64,000 nt of DNA from positions 1 through 64,000 of the forward strand of contig JACKBJ010000016.1 in the NCBI GenBank assembly GCA_020634625.1, given 5' to 3'. Positions 33,781 through 42,811 of this stretch are shown piece by piece. Each line of letters starts with the position of its first letter. Position 1 is the stretch's first letter. Both the position numbers and the translations under genes were made by a program. Under the pieces are notes generated by a model. The model saw only the letters and a list, made by a program, of their open reading frames with translations. It made no database searches and was not told the origin of the DNA. Source of the DNA: Caldilineae bacterium (GTDB lineage Bacteria > Chloroflexota > Anaerolineae > Epilineales > Epilineaceae).

Positions 33781-34428
33781 CTACTCTGTCAGCCTCCAGC
33801 CATCTTCGCTCCGTACAACCGGCCACCGACTCACCGCCGACTCCGACACCCCGAGCGCCCTTGCAAGCTCGGCTTGCGTCTCGACCTGATCGAACTCCCC
33901 TGACCGGATCTTCACAAGCGCCTCGGCCTTGCTCGTCTTGCGCTTTGCCTTGCGCTCTGGCCCCACCCGCCTTGCATCCGCACTTGCGCTCGGCTTGCGG
34001 GCAACCTTCCTGCGAGTGCCGCCGCAACGCTCCCAGACATGCGGAGCTGCATGCGCCGTGACCACAGCGTAGATCGGCAGCAGGACGGCGCCGAAGAGGA
34101 TGTCGGCCCAGACAAGGAGCATGCCGTCACCCAGCCCCCGGGCGCGAAGCGACCATGCAAGGTTCGCGTAGATTGAAGCCGCCGCTCCCAGCAATAGCAG
34201 TGCTAGCACCCAACGCCGGCCGCGCATCCCGGGCTTGACCACGTAGATGCCGAAGAGCGCGGCGAACAGGCTCCCCTCGATCACGAACGCCGCAACCCAC
34301 GCAAGCCAGGGCATGCCCGTCGGGACCATCGCAAGCCACCACCCCGCGACATGCACGAAGCTCGGTGCAAGGGCACCGAGCAACGTTGCACCGAAGAGCA
34401 GGACTGCAAGGCCGCGCTGCAAGGTCAA
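33781..34428 (-). CDS. Membrane protein with C-terminal helix-turn-helix
   Basis: 215 residues. Four membrane helices (~5-25, ~30-55, ~72-90, ~98-122), a basic linker with many Lys/Arg (~135-165), and a C-terminal helix-turn-helix ('TQAELARALGVSESAVSRW', ~180-200). The layout resembles DUF2637-type proteins found beside FtsK-like genes in actinobacterial conjugative elements. TTG start overlaps the previous stop (TTGA), so it is coupled to 34425-34811. Last gene of the minus-strand operon. Confidence 0.65.
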   Translation of the reverse strand: MTLQRGLAVLLFGATLLGALAPSFVHVAGWWLAMVPTGMPWLAWVAAFVIEGSLFAALFGIYVVKPGMRGRRWVLALLLLGAAASIYANLAWSLRARGLGDGMLLVWADILFGAVLLPIYAVVTAHAAPHVWERCGGTRRKVARKPSASADARRVGPERKAKRKTSKAEALVKIRSGEFDQVETQAELARALGVSESAVSRWPVVRSEDGWRLTE

Positions 34429-34811
34429 CGCCCCGCCTGGTCCGCCCAGTCAGGCACGACATCGACCCGCCTCGCCAACTCCGGCTCTCGCTCCGCCTGC
34501 ATGCTCAACAGCCGCTCACGCCGGATCGCGTTGTCCAGCAGCAACCGCTCCTCGTGCGGATCGAACCTCCTCGGCCGCACGTCGATGACCCGCCCGCCGG
34601 CCTGGCCGACCCCAGCCCCTGCCCCATGCGTGACCCCGTAGCTCCAGGCGCCGACGATGGCCGCAAGCCCGAGCAGCCCGCAGAGCGCGATGATTCCCCC
34701 GAGCAGGAACGTCGTGTGCTCCCCCGTCCAGGTCCTCGAGATGGCCCAGGCGAAGCCGCCACCGATGGTCAGGCCGAGGACGAGAGCGACGCCGGCAAAG
34801 ATGTCACGCAT
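34425..34811 (-). CDS. Two-helix membrane protein of the FtsK operon
   Basis: 128 residues with two membrane segments (~5-25, ~35-60) and a charged cytoplasmic tail. No family recognised. It lies 4 nt after the FtsK-like gene and overlaps the next gene by 4 nt. It may anchor or assist the ATPase at the membrane, an inference from operon structure. Confidence 0.6.
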   Translation of the reverse strand: MRDIFAGVALVLGLTIGGGFAWAISRTWTGEHTTFLLGGIIALCGLLGLAAIVGAWSYGVTHGAGAGVGQAGGRVIDVRPRRFDPHEERLLLDNAIRRERLLSMQAEREPELARRVDVVPDWADQAGR

Positions 34812-34815
34812 ACCC

Positions 34816-36078
34816 CTACCCCCCTACTGCCCTACTCATCTGTGTGATCTCGGCCCACCGCGGGTGATCTGACACCCGGAGGAGGCTAGTAGCCCCAGTA
34901 GCCCTGGTCTGCATGTCGAGTGCGGCCTGGGCGTCGTCACGAATCCGGCGAGCTCGGTCAGTGCCAACGCCGAACTCCTGGCGAATGCTCGTCGCGCTGG
35001 CAGCCTGCCCCGGCTCGTCACCGCTGGCCATGGCCCAAACGATGGCCTCGTGGTCGTCGGAGCGCTGCTGAGGGCCGGCGGGCACACCCTCCTCGATCCG
35101 GGCAGGAGCGGCAGGAATCCCGTGGTGAGCCTCAGGCACCCGGCTCCAAGCCCGGTCGCCCTCCGGAGCCCATGCCACCTGGCACCGCGCCTCGACCCCG
35201 GCCAGGCTCACCAGAACGTCGCCCTGCCCCATCAGCGTCGAGACAGCGCTCGAGCCGGCCCAGTACCCCGCGGCGCCGTCCTGCATCCGCCCAAGGACCC
35301 GAGCGCCCAGCTGATCTGTGAGCCGGCGATCGAGCACATCGCTCCGGACGTACTGGGTCGCCACCACAACGTGGCAGCCGGCCTTCCTCCCACGCGTCGC
35401 GATCTGCAGGATTGCATCGCGCCCGCCGACCCCGATCGTCTGCACCTCGTCGATAGCGACGACGATGTGTCGATCGAACCCGCCGGCCGCCAGACGCAGC
35501 TCCATCTCGGTCACGACTGCCGCCAGCGCAGCATCGGCCTGGCCGGCATCGGTTACCACGGCGTGTCGAAGCGCCGCAGCCTGCTCGAACGGCCGCCAGG
35601 TGTCCGCGTCCGTGTCGGTCAGCACGAGCTCGACTTCGTCGGGCGCCTGTGCCAGCCCCCAGACCAGCGCCCGCAGCGCGACCGACTTGCCGCTCCCGGT
35701 CTGCCCGGCAACCAGTGCGTGTGCCGTCGCCGGCTGCCCGAGGTCGACCGTCACCCGACGCCCCGTGGGCTCGACCCCGATCTGGACCGCAAGGCCGTCG
35801 GCGCGCATCTTCCCGAGAGCGACCGATCGCCTATCGTCCCGCGGCACCTCGATCGCGATCCAGCGGCCGACCTGGTGGATGCGGACGGGCCCGCAGTTGA
35901 GCGCGGCCTGCAGAGCGGGCGCCATCCCCAGCACCTTGGCCATCGCGTGAGGTGGAGGCTCGGCTGCGACCGTCCAGACCTGCGGCCCCTCGATCGGTTC
36001 GCCGAGGCGGAGTGGCACGATCGCCACGGCACGGAGAGCGGCGTCAACGGCGTAGGGCATCGCCCTTCGATCGATCAT
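34816..36078 (-). CDS. FtsK/HerA-type DNA translocase
   Basis: 420 residues. Walker A 'AGQTGSGKSVALR' near residue 118, Walker B 'HIVVAIDEVQ' near 195, then 'VVVATQ' (sensor-like), and a C-terminal winged-helix-like segment (~365-385, 'IRQEFGVGTDRARRIRDD'). This is the build of FtsK/TraB-type pumps that move double-stranded DNA, here without membrane helices of its own. The start at 36078 overlaps the zinc-ribbon gene stop (ATGA). The longer upstream frame overlaps that gene and was not used. It may drive transfer of an integrative element; packaging is a more remote option. Confidence 0.8.
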   Translation of the reverse strand: MIDRRAMPYAVDAALRAVAIVPLRLGEPIEGPQVWTVAAEPPPHAMAKVLGMAPALQAALNCGPVRIHQVGRWIAIEVPRDDRRSVALGKMRADGLAVQIGVEPTGRRVTVDLGQPATAHALVAGQTGSGKSVALRALVWGLAQAPDEVELVLTDTDADTWRPFEQAAALRHAVVTDAGQADAALAAVVTEMELRLAAGGFDRHIVVAIDEVQTIGVGGRDAILQIATRGRKAGCHVVVATQYVRSDVLDRRLTDQLGARVLGRMQDGAAGYWAGSSAVSTLMGQGDVLVSLAGVEARCQVAWAPEGDRAWSRVPEAHHGIPAAPARIEEGVPAGPQQRSDDHEAIVWAMASGDEPGQAASATSIRQEFGVGTDRARRIRDDAQAALDMQTRATGATSLLRVSDHPRWAEITQMSRAVGG

Positions 36079-36299
36079 GACCCCTCCGTCGCATCCAGCG
36101 GCGCCACCGGCCAGACGAAGCCGCACTGCTTGCAGACGGCGCTCAGGTGCTCCCGCGGCTCGTCGTAGGGCACTGGAGTAGTACGGTCGAACTGGGGGTC
36201 GTCCGTGGCGGGGATCCACGTGAGGTTGAAGGCTGGGCAGCCGCACTTCACGCAGGGCGTGTCGAGCGACGGCAGCGGCGGCGACGTAGAAGAAGACAT
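36075..36299 (-). CDS. Small zinc-ribbon protein
   Basis: 74 residues with two Cys pairs, 'CVKCGCP' near residue 15 and 'CKQCGF' near 57, the pattern of a zinc ribbon. It ends in an ATGA overlap with the FtsK-like gene. GGAGGGAACCGG precedes the ATG at 36299. Role unknown, probably nucleic-acid or protein binding within this operon. Confidence 0.65.
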   Translation of the reverse strand: MSSSTSPPLPSLDTPCVKCGCPAFNLTWIPATDDPQFDRTTPVPYDEPREHLSAVCKQCGFVWPVAPLDATEGS

Positions 36300-36356
36300 G
36301 CCGGTTCCCTCCGAATCTGATGTTGTAGAATTGGGCTGCCGGATTCCCTCCGGCAC

Positions 36357-36389
36357 GGCCCGGTCGGTGTTGTCCGCACCGACCGGGCC
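36357..36389 (-). terminator. Hairpin within the FtsK operon
   Basis: A perfect 13-bp stem (36357-36369 with 36377-36389) and a 7-nt loop lie between the 84-residue gene and the zinc-ribbon gene. No T-run. It may be a partial terminator between the regulatory and transfer parts. Confidence 0.55.
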
Positions 36390-36405
36390 ACCTACCCCCT
36401 CACGA

Positions 36406-36660
36406 CTATGCCGAACTCGCCCTGGCCTCGATGAGGCTGGGGCGTGCTTCGCGTGCAACGCGCTCGATGGCTTCGGGCTCGCAGCCCATCCCGCGCAGCG
36501 CATCCGCCAGGGCCTCTCGCTCGGCGTCGAGCCGCTTGGCCTCGGTGGCCAGGCGCTGGATCGCGCAGGTCGGGTGGGAGAGTTCGCAGCCCGACCAGTG
36601 AGTGTCGACGCCGGGGAACGTCCAGGCCTTCAGGATCTCATCGACGGTCGGCATGCTCAT
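36406..36660 (-). CDS. Small helical hypothetical protein
   Basis: 84 residues; the last 55 form amphipathic helices ('RLATEAKRLDAEREALADAL'). Two Cys near residue 25-32 flank a His. It overlaps the ribbon-helix-helix gene by 23 nt. I do not recognise it. ATG at 36660 is chosen because the frame upstream lies over the preceding gene. Confidence 0.5.
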   Translation of the reverse strand: MSMPTVDEILKAWTFPGVDTHWSGCELSHPTCAIQRLATEAKRLDAEREALADALRGMGCEPEAIERVAREARPSLIEARASSA

Positions 36661-36796
36661 CCTCCTGGTCGATGCCCTCGGCGCGCCCGGTCGCTCGCAG
36701 CGCGTATTCGATCGCTTGTGCACGGGAGCGCAGGCCGTGCCTCTTCGCGAGAGCCTGTGCGATGGCGACGGCAACAGCCGAGAGGCTGACGCTCAT
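36638..36796 (-). CDS. Ribbon-helix-helix type DNA-binding protein
   Basis: 52 residues: a short N-terminal strand ('MSVSLSAVAVAIAQALA'), then helix, turn and helix ('GLRSRAQAIEYALRA'), as in CopG/Arc-type regulators. First gene of the minus-strand operon, so it probably controls its own promoter; three TGACCCCC repeats lie just upstream of that promoter. Confidence 0.6.
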   Translation of the reverse strand: MSVSLSAVAVAIAQALAKRHGLRSRAQAIEYALRATGRAEGIDQEDEHADRR

Positions 36797-36848
36797 GCGC
36801 CGGTCGCGTGGCTCTGGTGAGGTACTGCACCGGTCTCGCATGGGCGCC

Positions 36849-36878
36849 AGTCTACATGAACTGGGCTGCCGGCGTCAA
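36849..36878 (-). promoter_or_regulatory. Promoter of the FtsK operon
   Basis: Minus strand: TTGACG (36878-36873), 18-nt spacer, TAGACT (36854-36849). The -10 equals that of the phage promoter at 1850-1878. The transcript would start near 36842, 46 nt before the first gene. Confidence 0.6.
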
Positions 36879-36885
36879 CTGGAGC

Positions 36886-36914
36886 TGACCCCCGTGACCC
36901 CCGGACTGACCCCC
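36886..36914. promoter_or_regulatory. Triple TGACCCCC repeat, likely operator
   Basis: TGACCCCC occurs at 36886-36893, 36895-36902 and 36907-36914, i.e. at 9- and 12-bp spacing, directly upstream of the -35 of the FtsK operon promoter. Short direct repeats are typical targets of ribbon-helix-helix regulators such as the one encoded by the first gene. Confidence 0.55.
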
Positions 36915-36989
36915 AAATGTTGAAACCAAGTGAAACGCTATGCTGCAAGCGATCTGCCGAAACGCCTGTCATACCGGCATTCTGTTACT

Positions 36990-37739
36990 CTATGTTGCAC
37001 CCTGGAACAACGGGGAGCCATAGCGCTTCCAATACAGGCAGTAGTGGTAGTCGACCCGCGTCCCCGCGTGCTCGGCCAGCAGCCGCTCGGCCGCGTCGCC
37101 GAACTCGAGGCGCACCACCGCCTCCAGATCCTCGCGGCGCTCGAAGCGCCACTCGCTGGGCACCACCACCCGATCGAAGCCCTGGGCCTGCCAGAAGGCC
37201 TCGACCTCGGCCTGGGTCAGCTGGTAGCTGGCGTAGGCCAGGTACAGCCAGCGGGCGAAGCTGCCCTGCGAGAGGTGGTTGTCGATGATGAAGGCCGTGC
37301 CGCCCGGACGCATCACGCGCGCGAGCTCGCGCAGGCCGGGCAGGCAACGCTCGGTGCCGAAGAAGTAGGCGAAGCGGCAGTGGCAGACGTCGATGCTCCG
37401 GTCGGGCAGGGGGATGGCCTCGGCCGAGCCGGCCAGCAGGCTCACGTTCTCCAGGTCGCGCTCGGCGATCCGCCGCGCGATCCGCAGCCGCGAGGGGCCA
37501 TGCGGCTCGACCGCGATCACGTGGCCGGCCGAGGCCGCGAAGCGCGGCAGGTGGTAACCCGTGCCGGCGCCCAGGTCGAGCACGGTCCGGCCCTGCCAGC
37601 CGCTGATGCGGCTCATGGCCTTCCAGAGCCAGCCCTCCGGGTCGGCCGCCTGGTTCTCGAGCTCGTAGCGCTCGGGATCGGTCTGGATGTTGGGCGAGGG
37701 GTGGACGCCGGGCAGGACGTCGAGGTCGAGCGGGTCCAT
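36990..37739 (-). CDS. Class I SAM-dependent methyltransferase
   Basis: 249 residues of the Methyltransf_11 type. SAM-binding motif I 'VLDLGAGTGYH' near residue 53, motif II acidic end 'VIAVEPHG' near 74, and post-motif 'DVCHCRFAYFFG' near 120, then 'VMRPGGTAFIIDNH'. Substrate not evident. It is divergent from the MoxR gene and begins what looks like core chromosome, next to the mosaic region. Confidence 0.85.
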   Translation of the reverse strand: MDPLDLDVLPGVHPSPNIQTDPERYELENQAADPEGWLWKAMSRISGWQGRTVLDLGAGTGYHLPRFAASAGHVIAVEPHGPSRLRIARRIAERDLENVSLLAGSAEAIPLPDRSIDVCHCRFAYFFGTERCLPGLRELARVMRPGGTAFIIDNHLSQGSFARWLYLAYASYQLTQAEVEAFWQAQGFDRVVVPSEWRFERREDLEAVVRLEFGDAAERLLAEHAGTRVDYHYCLYWKRYGSPLFQGAT

Positions 37740-37897
37740 GATCGCGATTGTAGCATCGGCGTCGCGCTCCAGACGGGCTCGGGCTCCGTTTGCTCGGCCG
37801 ATCCCAAGACCGCTAGGCTTGGCGGCGTCGGATCCGACGACCTCGACCGAGGCCCGAGGCCAGCCCTCCCGTCTCCCCAGCGCCTGGAGCCGCCCGG

Positions 37898-38828
<931 letters not shown>

Positions 38829-38854
<26 letters not shown>

Positions 38855-40217
38855 GTTCGTACGCGGCCTGCGCGCCGCCGGCGTCCGCGTCTCGGTGGCC
38901 GAGGCCACCGAGGCCGCCGAGGCTGCCCGGGCCGTCGGCCTGGCCGACCGCGAGGCCTTTCGCCGCGCGCTCTCGGCCAGCACCGTCAAGGCGCGCGACG
39001 ACCAGGCCGCCTTCGAAGCGCTCTTCCCGCTCTACTTCGGCTCGGGCGGGCCGCCCCTGCAGGATGCGCTGGAAGACCTCGAGCCGGAGGACCGGGATCG
39101 GGTTCGCGCCGCGCTCGAGGCCCTCTCGGGGCGGCTGCAGCGGCTGCTCGACTGGCTGACCTCGGGCCAGGGGCCCAGCCGCGAGGAGCTGGAGGCGATG
39201 GCCCGCCGGGCCGGCATGGACCGCACCCAGAACCCGCGACAGGCGCTCTGGATCACGCGGCGCATGCTGCAGGAGCTGGGCTTCGGGCAGTTGGAGAAGC
39301 TGCTGGCCGAGCTGCGCGCGCGGCTCGAGGCGGCCGGCATGAGCGAGGCGGCCATCGAGGGACTGATGGGCGTCGTCCGCGCCAACCGCGAGGCCCTGGC
39401 CGAGCAGATCGGACAGCAGGTGGGCCTGGATCTGGCCCGAAAGCGCGCCGAGGCCCAGGCCAGCCGCCTGACCGGCGACGGCGACCTGATGGACCGTGAC
39501 CTGCAGGACCTGGGACCGCTGGAGGTCGAGCAGCTGCGGCTGGAGGTGAAGCGCCTGGTGGCGCGGCTGCGCAGCCGGGCCGCCCTGCGTCAGAAGCGGT
39601 CCAAGGCCGGCCGGGTGGACCCGCGCCGCACCCTGCGCGCCAACCTGCGCTACGGCGGCGTGCCGATCGAGATCCAGCACCGCCGGCACAAGCTCAAGCC
39701 CCGCCTGACCTTGATCTGCGATGTCTCGACCTCGATGCGGCCGGTGGCCGAGTTCATGCTGCGGCTGATCTACGAGCTCTCGGACCAGGTGGCCCAGGCG
39801 CGCAGCTTCGCCTTCAACGCCGACCTGGAGGAGATCAGCCCGGCCATGGCCGGCCGCAAGGCCGCCGAGGCGGTGGCCGAGGTCCTCTATGCCATCCCGC
39901 CCGGGTACTACGCCACCGATCTGGGCACCAGCCTGGACACCTTCGAGCGCGACTTCCGCGAAGCGGTCGACCGGCGAACGACCGTCATCGTGCTGGGCGA
40001 TGGCCGCAACAACCACAACGACCCGCGGGTCGATCTGCTGGCCGGCCTGCGCGGTCGCGCCCGGCGCCTGGTCTGGCTCAATCCGGAGGGCCCCGAGCGT
40101 TGGGGCACGGGCGACAGCGACATGCACCGCTACGCGCCGCACTGCGACGCCGTCTATCCGGTCGGCAACCTGGCCCAGCTGGCCGTCGCGGTCGACCGCC
40201 TGCTGGCCGAGCGCTGA
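38829..40217 (+). CDS. VWA-domain CoxE-like protein
   Basis: 462 residues. Helical N-terminal part (~1-280) and a C-terminal VWA domain with MIDAS start Asp-Val-Ser-Thr-Ser ('LICDVSTSMRP', near residue 300) and 'VIVLGDGRNN' Asp near 395. Partner of the MoxR ATPase; together they may remodel or load a metal into an unknown client. Two GTG starts (38829 and 38835) are possible. GGGAGG lies just upstream. Confidence 0.85.
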
Positions 40218-40306
40218 CGCCGGGTCGGAATGTGGACAAGGCTGCGCGGCGCCACTACCATCCTGGCCGTCCCGGCGCTCGCGCGCGAACTGAGGAGTGG
40301 CAGCAG

Positions 40307-41083
40307 ATGCCCATGAACGGCAAGCCGCGGGTCTGCATCCTGAAGGCCGACGGCACCAACTGCGAGGTCGAGACGGCCCACGCCTTCGCCCTGGCCGGCG
40401 GCCAGCCCGAGATCCTGCCGATGAACCACCTGCGCGCCGGTGAGGCCCGCCTCGATCGCTACGACGCCCTGGCGGTGCCCGGCGGCTTCTCCTACGGCGA
40501 CGACGTGGTCAGCGGCAAGATCATGGCGGTCGAGCTGATGAGCTTCCTGGCCGAGGCCCTGGCCGACTTCGTGGCGGCCGGCAAGCCGATCCTCGGCATC
40601 TGCAACGGCTTCCAGGTGCTGGTGCGCACCGGCCTCCTGCCCTTCGGCAGCCTGGGCCAGATGCAGGCCACCCTGTCCCAGAACCAGAGCGGGCGCTACG
40701 AGTGCCGCTGGGTCGAGCTGCTGCGCGACTCCGAGGCGCCGATCCTCGACGGCTTGCCCGAGCGGCTCAGCCTGCCGGTGGCCAACGGCGAGGGACGCTT
40801 CTACGCCGATGCCGAGACCCTGGCTCGGATCGAGGACGCCGGCCTGGTCGCGCTGCGCTACCTGGACGCCGATGGCAGGCCCAGCCAGGATTACCCGGCC
40901 AACCCCAACGGATCGCTCAACGCCATCGCCGGCCTCTGCGATCCCAGCGGCCGCATCCTGGGCCTGATGCCGCACCCCGAGCGCTTCGTGACGCCCCAAC
41001 AGCATCCCGACTGGCGCGATCGACCGGCGGATTCCCCGCCCGAGGGCCTGGCCTTCTTCGAGCGGGTGCTGGCCCTGGCCTAG
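40307..41083 (+). CDS. purQ: Phosphoribosylformylglycinamidine synthase, glutaminase subunit
   Basis: 258 residues, a class I glutamine amidotransferase that supplies ammonia to PurL in purine synthesis (FGAR to FGAM). Nucleophile Cys in 'ILGICNGFQVL' (~Cys102) and the His-x-Glu pair in 'LMPHPERFV' (~His224, Glu226) are present, as are the 'VPGGFSYGDD' loop and 'GTNCE' opening. GAGGAG precedes the ATG. The length matches the family form that works with PurS and PurL, which are not in this window. Confidence 0.93.
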   Translation: MPMNGKPRVCILKADGTNCEVETAHAFALAGGQPEILPMNHLRAGEARLDRYDALAVPGGFSYGDDVVSGKIMAVELMSFLAEALADFVAAGKPILGICNGFQVLVRTGLLPFGSLGQMQATLSQNQSGRYECRWVELLRDSEAPILDGLPERLSLPVANGEGRFYADAETLARIEDAGLVALRYLDADGRPSQDYPANPNGSLNAIAGLCDPSGRILGLMPHPERFVTPQQHPDWRDRPADSPPEGLAFFERVLALA

Positions 41084-41137
41084 GCCAGGGCATCCAGCGC
41101 TGCCGCCGCCCGAACCCGCCCGTCGCCGCGCCGGCGA

Positions 41138-41554
41138 TCAGCGCGCCAGGGTCGCCACGCTGCAGCGCAGCTCGATCTCGGTGCCCTCGCCCCGGATCGG
41201 GACCACGAAGCCGCGCGCCGCGTCGAAGCCGGCCGAGCGGTAGATGCGCACGTGTCCGCGCGCGTGGTCGTCCGGGCTCAGCCAGTCCTGCTCGGCGGCA
41301 TGCACCTCGATGTCGAGGTACTTGGTCTCGGCGTCGACCTCGACGTCGAAGGTCACGCCGATCGGCACCGTGCCGCCTTCGCCGACGTGGAACGGGCGCT
41401 CGCTCTGCCAGCGCTCGAGCCCGGCGACCTTCATGCTGAGCAGGTACTCGGCCTTGCCGAAGCGCTCGGGGTTGGCGGTGGCTTGCAGCGCATCGATGGC
41501 GATGGTCAGGCGGACGTCGCCTGCGATGGGGGTCGACTCGATCGGGCTGGTCAC
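41138..41554 (-). CDS. Hypothetical beta-rich protein
   Basis: 138 residues, soluble, mostly beta strands, no signal. I do not recognise it. GTG start at 41554 with GGAGG 7 nt upstream is preferred over longer frames. It lies downstream of the CarH-like regulator gene on the same strand (41 nt apart) and may be co-transcribed with it. Confidence 0.6.
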   Translation of the reverse strand: MTSPIESTPIAGDVRLTIAIDALQATANPERFGKAEYLLSMKVAGLERWQSERPFHVGEGGTVPIGVTFDVEVDAETKYLDIEVHAAEQDWLSPDDHARGHVRIYRSAGFDAARGFVVPIRGEGTEIELRCSVATLAR

Positions 41555-41595
41555 GATGAGGCCTCCGGGCTGGGGATGGGGCGCGGTCGTCCGGT

Positions 41596-42600
41596 TCAGT
41601 CGCTGCGTCTGCCGGTGCTTTCGCCGAGGATCTCGAGCAGGCGCGCGACGCCCGATTCCAGGGAGCTGCCCAGGTAGTGACCGGGCATCGACTCGAGCAA
41701 GGCCGGCTCCGCGGTGAAGCCGCGGCCGGCGAAGCATACCGGAGGCCGCCCGCGTTCGGCCAGTTCGGGCAGATGCTCCGGCCAGGCCTGCAGCGCCCGC
41801 GCCGATTCCGGGAGCATGGCGACCAGGACGACCGCCGCCGGTCGCGCCGCGCGCACGAAGCTGGCCAGGTCGGGCAATGGCACCGCGGGACCGAGGTAGC
41901 TCACCGGCCAGCCCTGGCGGCGCAGCAGGACGCCGAGCATCAAGAGGCTGACCTCGTGCCAGTCGTCCGGCGCGCAGGCGAGCACGGTGGGCGGCACCGG
42001 GCGGGGGCTCGGCCCGCTGTCGAGCCAGGCGAGGAGCCGTTGGCGCACGAAGTGCGAGGCCAGGTGCTCGGTCGCGACCGAGACCTCGCCATCGATCCAG
42101 CCCTGACCGATGGTGACGAGGCTGGGCCGGATCAGATCGAGGATCAAGGCCTCCAGCGGGTAGATCGCCAGCACCTCGGCCAGAATTCGGTCCGCGCCCG
42201 CCAGATCGTGATCGAGCAGGGCCTGCGCGAAGCGCGCCTGGAGGACCTCGATGGCCGCGCCGGCCGGCGTCGGCGCGGTGTCGCCGGAGCGGGCTGGCGC
42301 CAGGGGCGTCGGCGGCGGGCTCGCCTCGCCGCGGTCCTCGAGGTGCTGCAGGGCGCGGATGGCCTGGCCGGTCTGCATGCCCTCGTCGATGCGGGCCTTG
42401 ACCCAGCGCAGGCGCTCCACCTCGCGCTCGGAGTAGATTCGGTGGCCACCCCGGGTCCGGTCCGAGCTGGGGAAGTCGTAACGGCGCTCCCAGACGCGCA
42501 GCGTGGCCACGGGAACGCCGGTCATGCGCGAGACCACGCCGATGTTGTACAGCGCCGCGTCGTCGCTCGATCTCAGATGTCCGCTGTCGATGCTGAGCAT
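41596..42600 (-). CDS. CarH/LitR-like B12-binding MerR regulator
   Basis: 334 residues. N-terminal MerR winged helix (~18-85, 'GVVSRMTGVPVATLRVWERR'), Pro-rich linker, a helical bundle with the photoreceptor motif W-x9-E-H (Trp168, Glu178, His179), and a cobalamin domain with Asp-x-His (Asp213-Trp-His215) for the lower ligand. In CarH these residues hold adenosylcobalamin; in the dark the tetramer represses promoters and light breaks it up. The family Gly after the His (DxHxxG) is Ser here. It is divergent from the epimerase operon, whose spacer carries two promoters and repeats. Confidence 0.85.
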   Translation of the reverse strand: MLSIDSGHLRSSDDAALYNIGVVSRMTGVPVATLRVWERRYDFPSSDRTRGGHRIYSEREVERLRWVKARIDEGMQTGQAIRALQHLEDRGEASPPPTPLAPARSGDTAPTPAGAAIEVLQARFAQALLDHDLAGADRILAEVLAIYPLEALILDLIRPSLVTIGQGWIDGEVSVATEHLASHFVRQRLLAWLDSGPSPRPVPPTVLACAPDDWHEVSLLMLGVLLRRQGWPVSYLGPAVPLPDLASFVRAARPAAVVLVAMLPESARALQAWPEHLPELAERGRPPVCFAGRGFTAEPALLESMPGHYLGSSLESGVARLLEILGESTGRRSD

Positions 42601-42646
42601 GGTGGGCTCCTGCCTCCGCCGGCTTTCCCAGCGCGAGCGTGTATAG

Positions 42647-42657
42647 CTAACCTAGAC
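42647..42657. promoter_or_regulatory. Direct repeat CTAACCTAGAC, copy 1
   Basis: An 11-bp site at the expected transcript start of the regulator's own promoter. An exact copy lies at 42749-42759 over the start of the divergent promoter, so both may be bound by the same repressor. Confidence 0.5.
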
Positions 42658-42663
42658 AGCGCA

Positions 42664-42692
42664 ACCATAACCGTTGCCGGCCCGTGTGTCAA
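42664..42692 (-). promoter_or_regulatory. Promoter of the CarH-like gene
   Basis: Minus strand: TTGACA (42692-42687), 17-nt spacer, TATGGT (42669-42664). Confidence 0.65.
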
Positions 42693-42710
42693 GGATGTGT
42701 ATGGCTATGA

Positions 42711-42738
42711 TGAACAGAAGCTTGACAAAAGCTGTTCA
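42711..42738. promoter_or_regulatory. Palindromic operator candidate 1
   Basis: TGAACAG (42711-42717) and CTGTTCA (42732-42738) flank the -35 of the epimerase promoter. A related 30-nt site lies at 44220-44249; both share TGAACAGA, AGC, GACAAAA and GTTCA in order. Confidence 0.6.
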
Positions 42739-42750
42739 TGGCGTTATCCT
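42722..42750 (+). promoter_or_regulatory. Promoter of the epimerase operon
   Basis: TTGACA (42722-42727), 17-nt spacer, TATCCT (42745-42750). The transcript would begin near 42757, inside the second CTAACCTAGAC repeat (42749-42759). Confidence 0.7.
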
Positions 42751-42759
42751 AACCTAGAC
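42749..42759. promoter_or_regulatory. Direct repeat CTAACCTAGAC, copy 2
   Basis: Exact copy of 42647-42657 overlapping the -10 end and start site of the epimerase promoter. Confidence 0.5.
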
Positions 42760-42811
42760 GGGTCGGGGCCGAACCCGAGCCGTCCCGCAAACCAGCCCAG
42801 AGGAGCCTACG

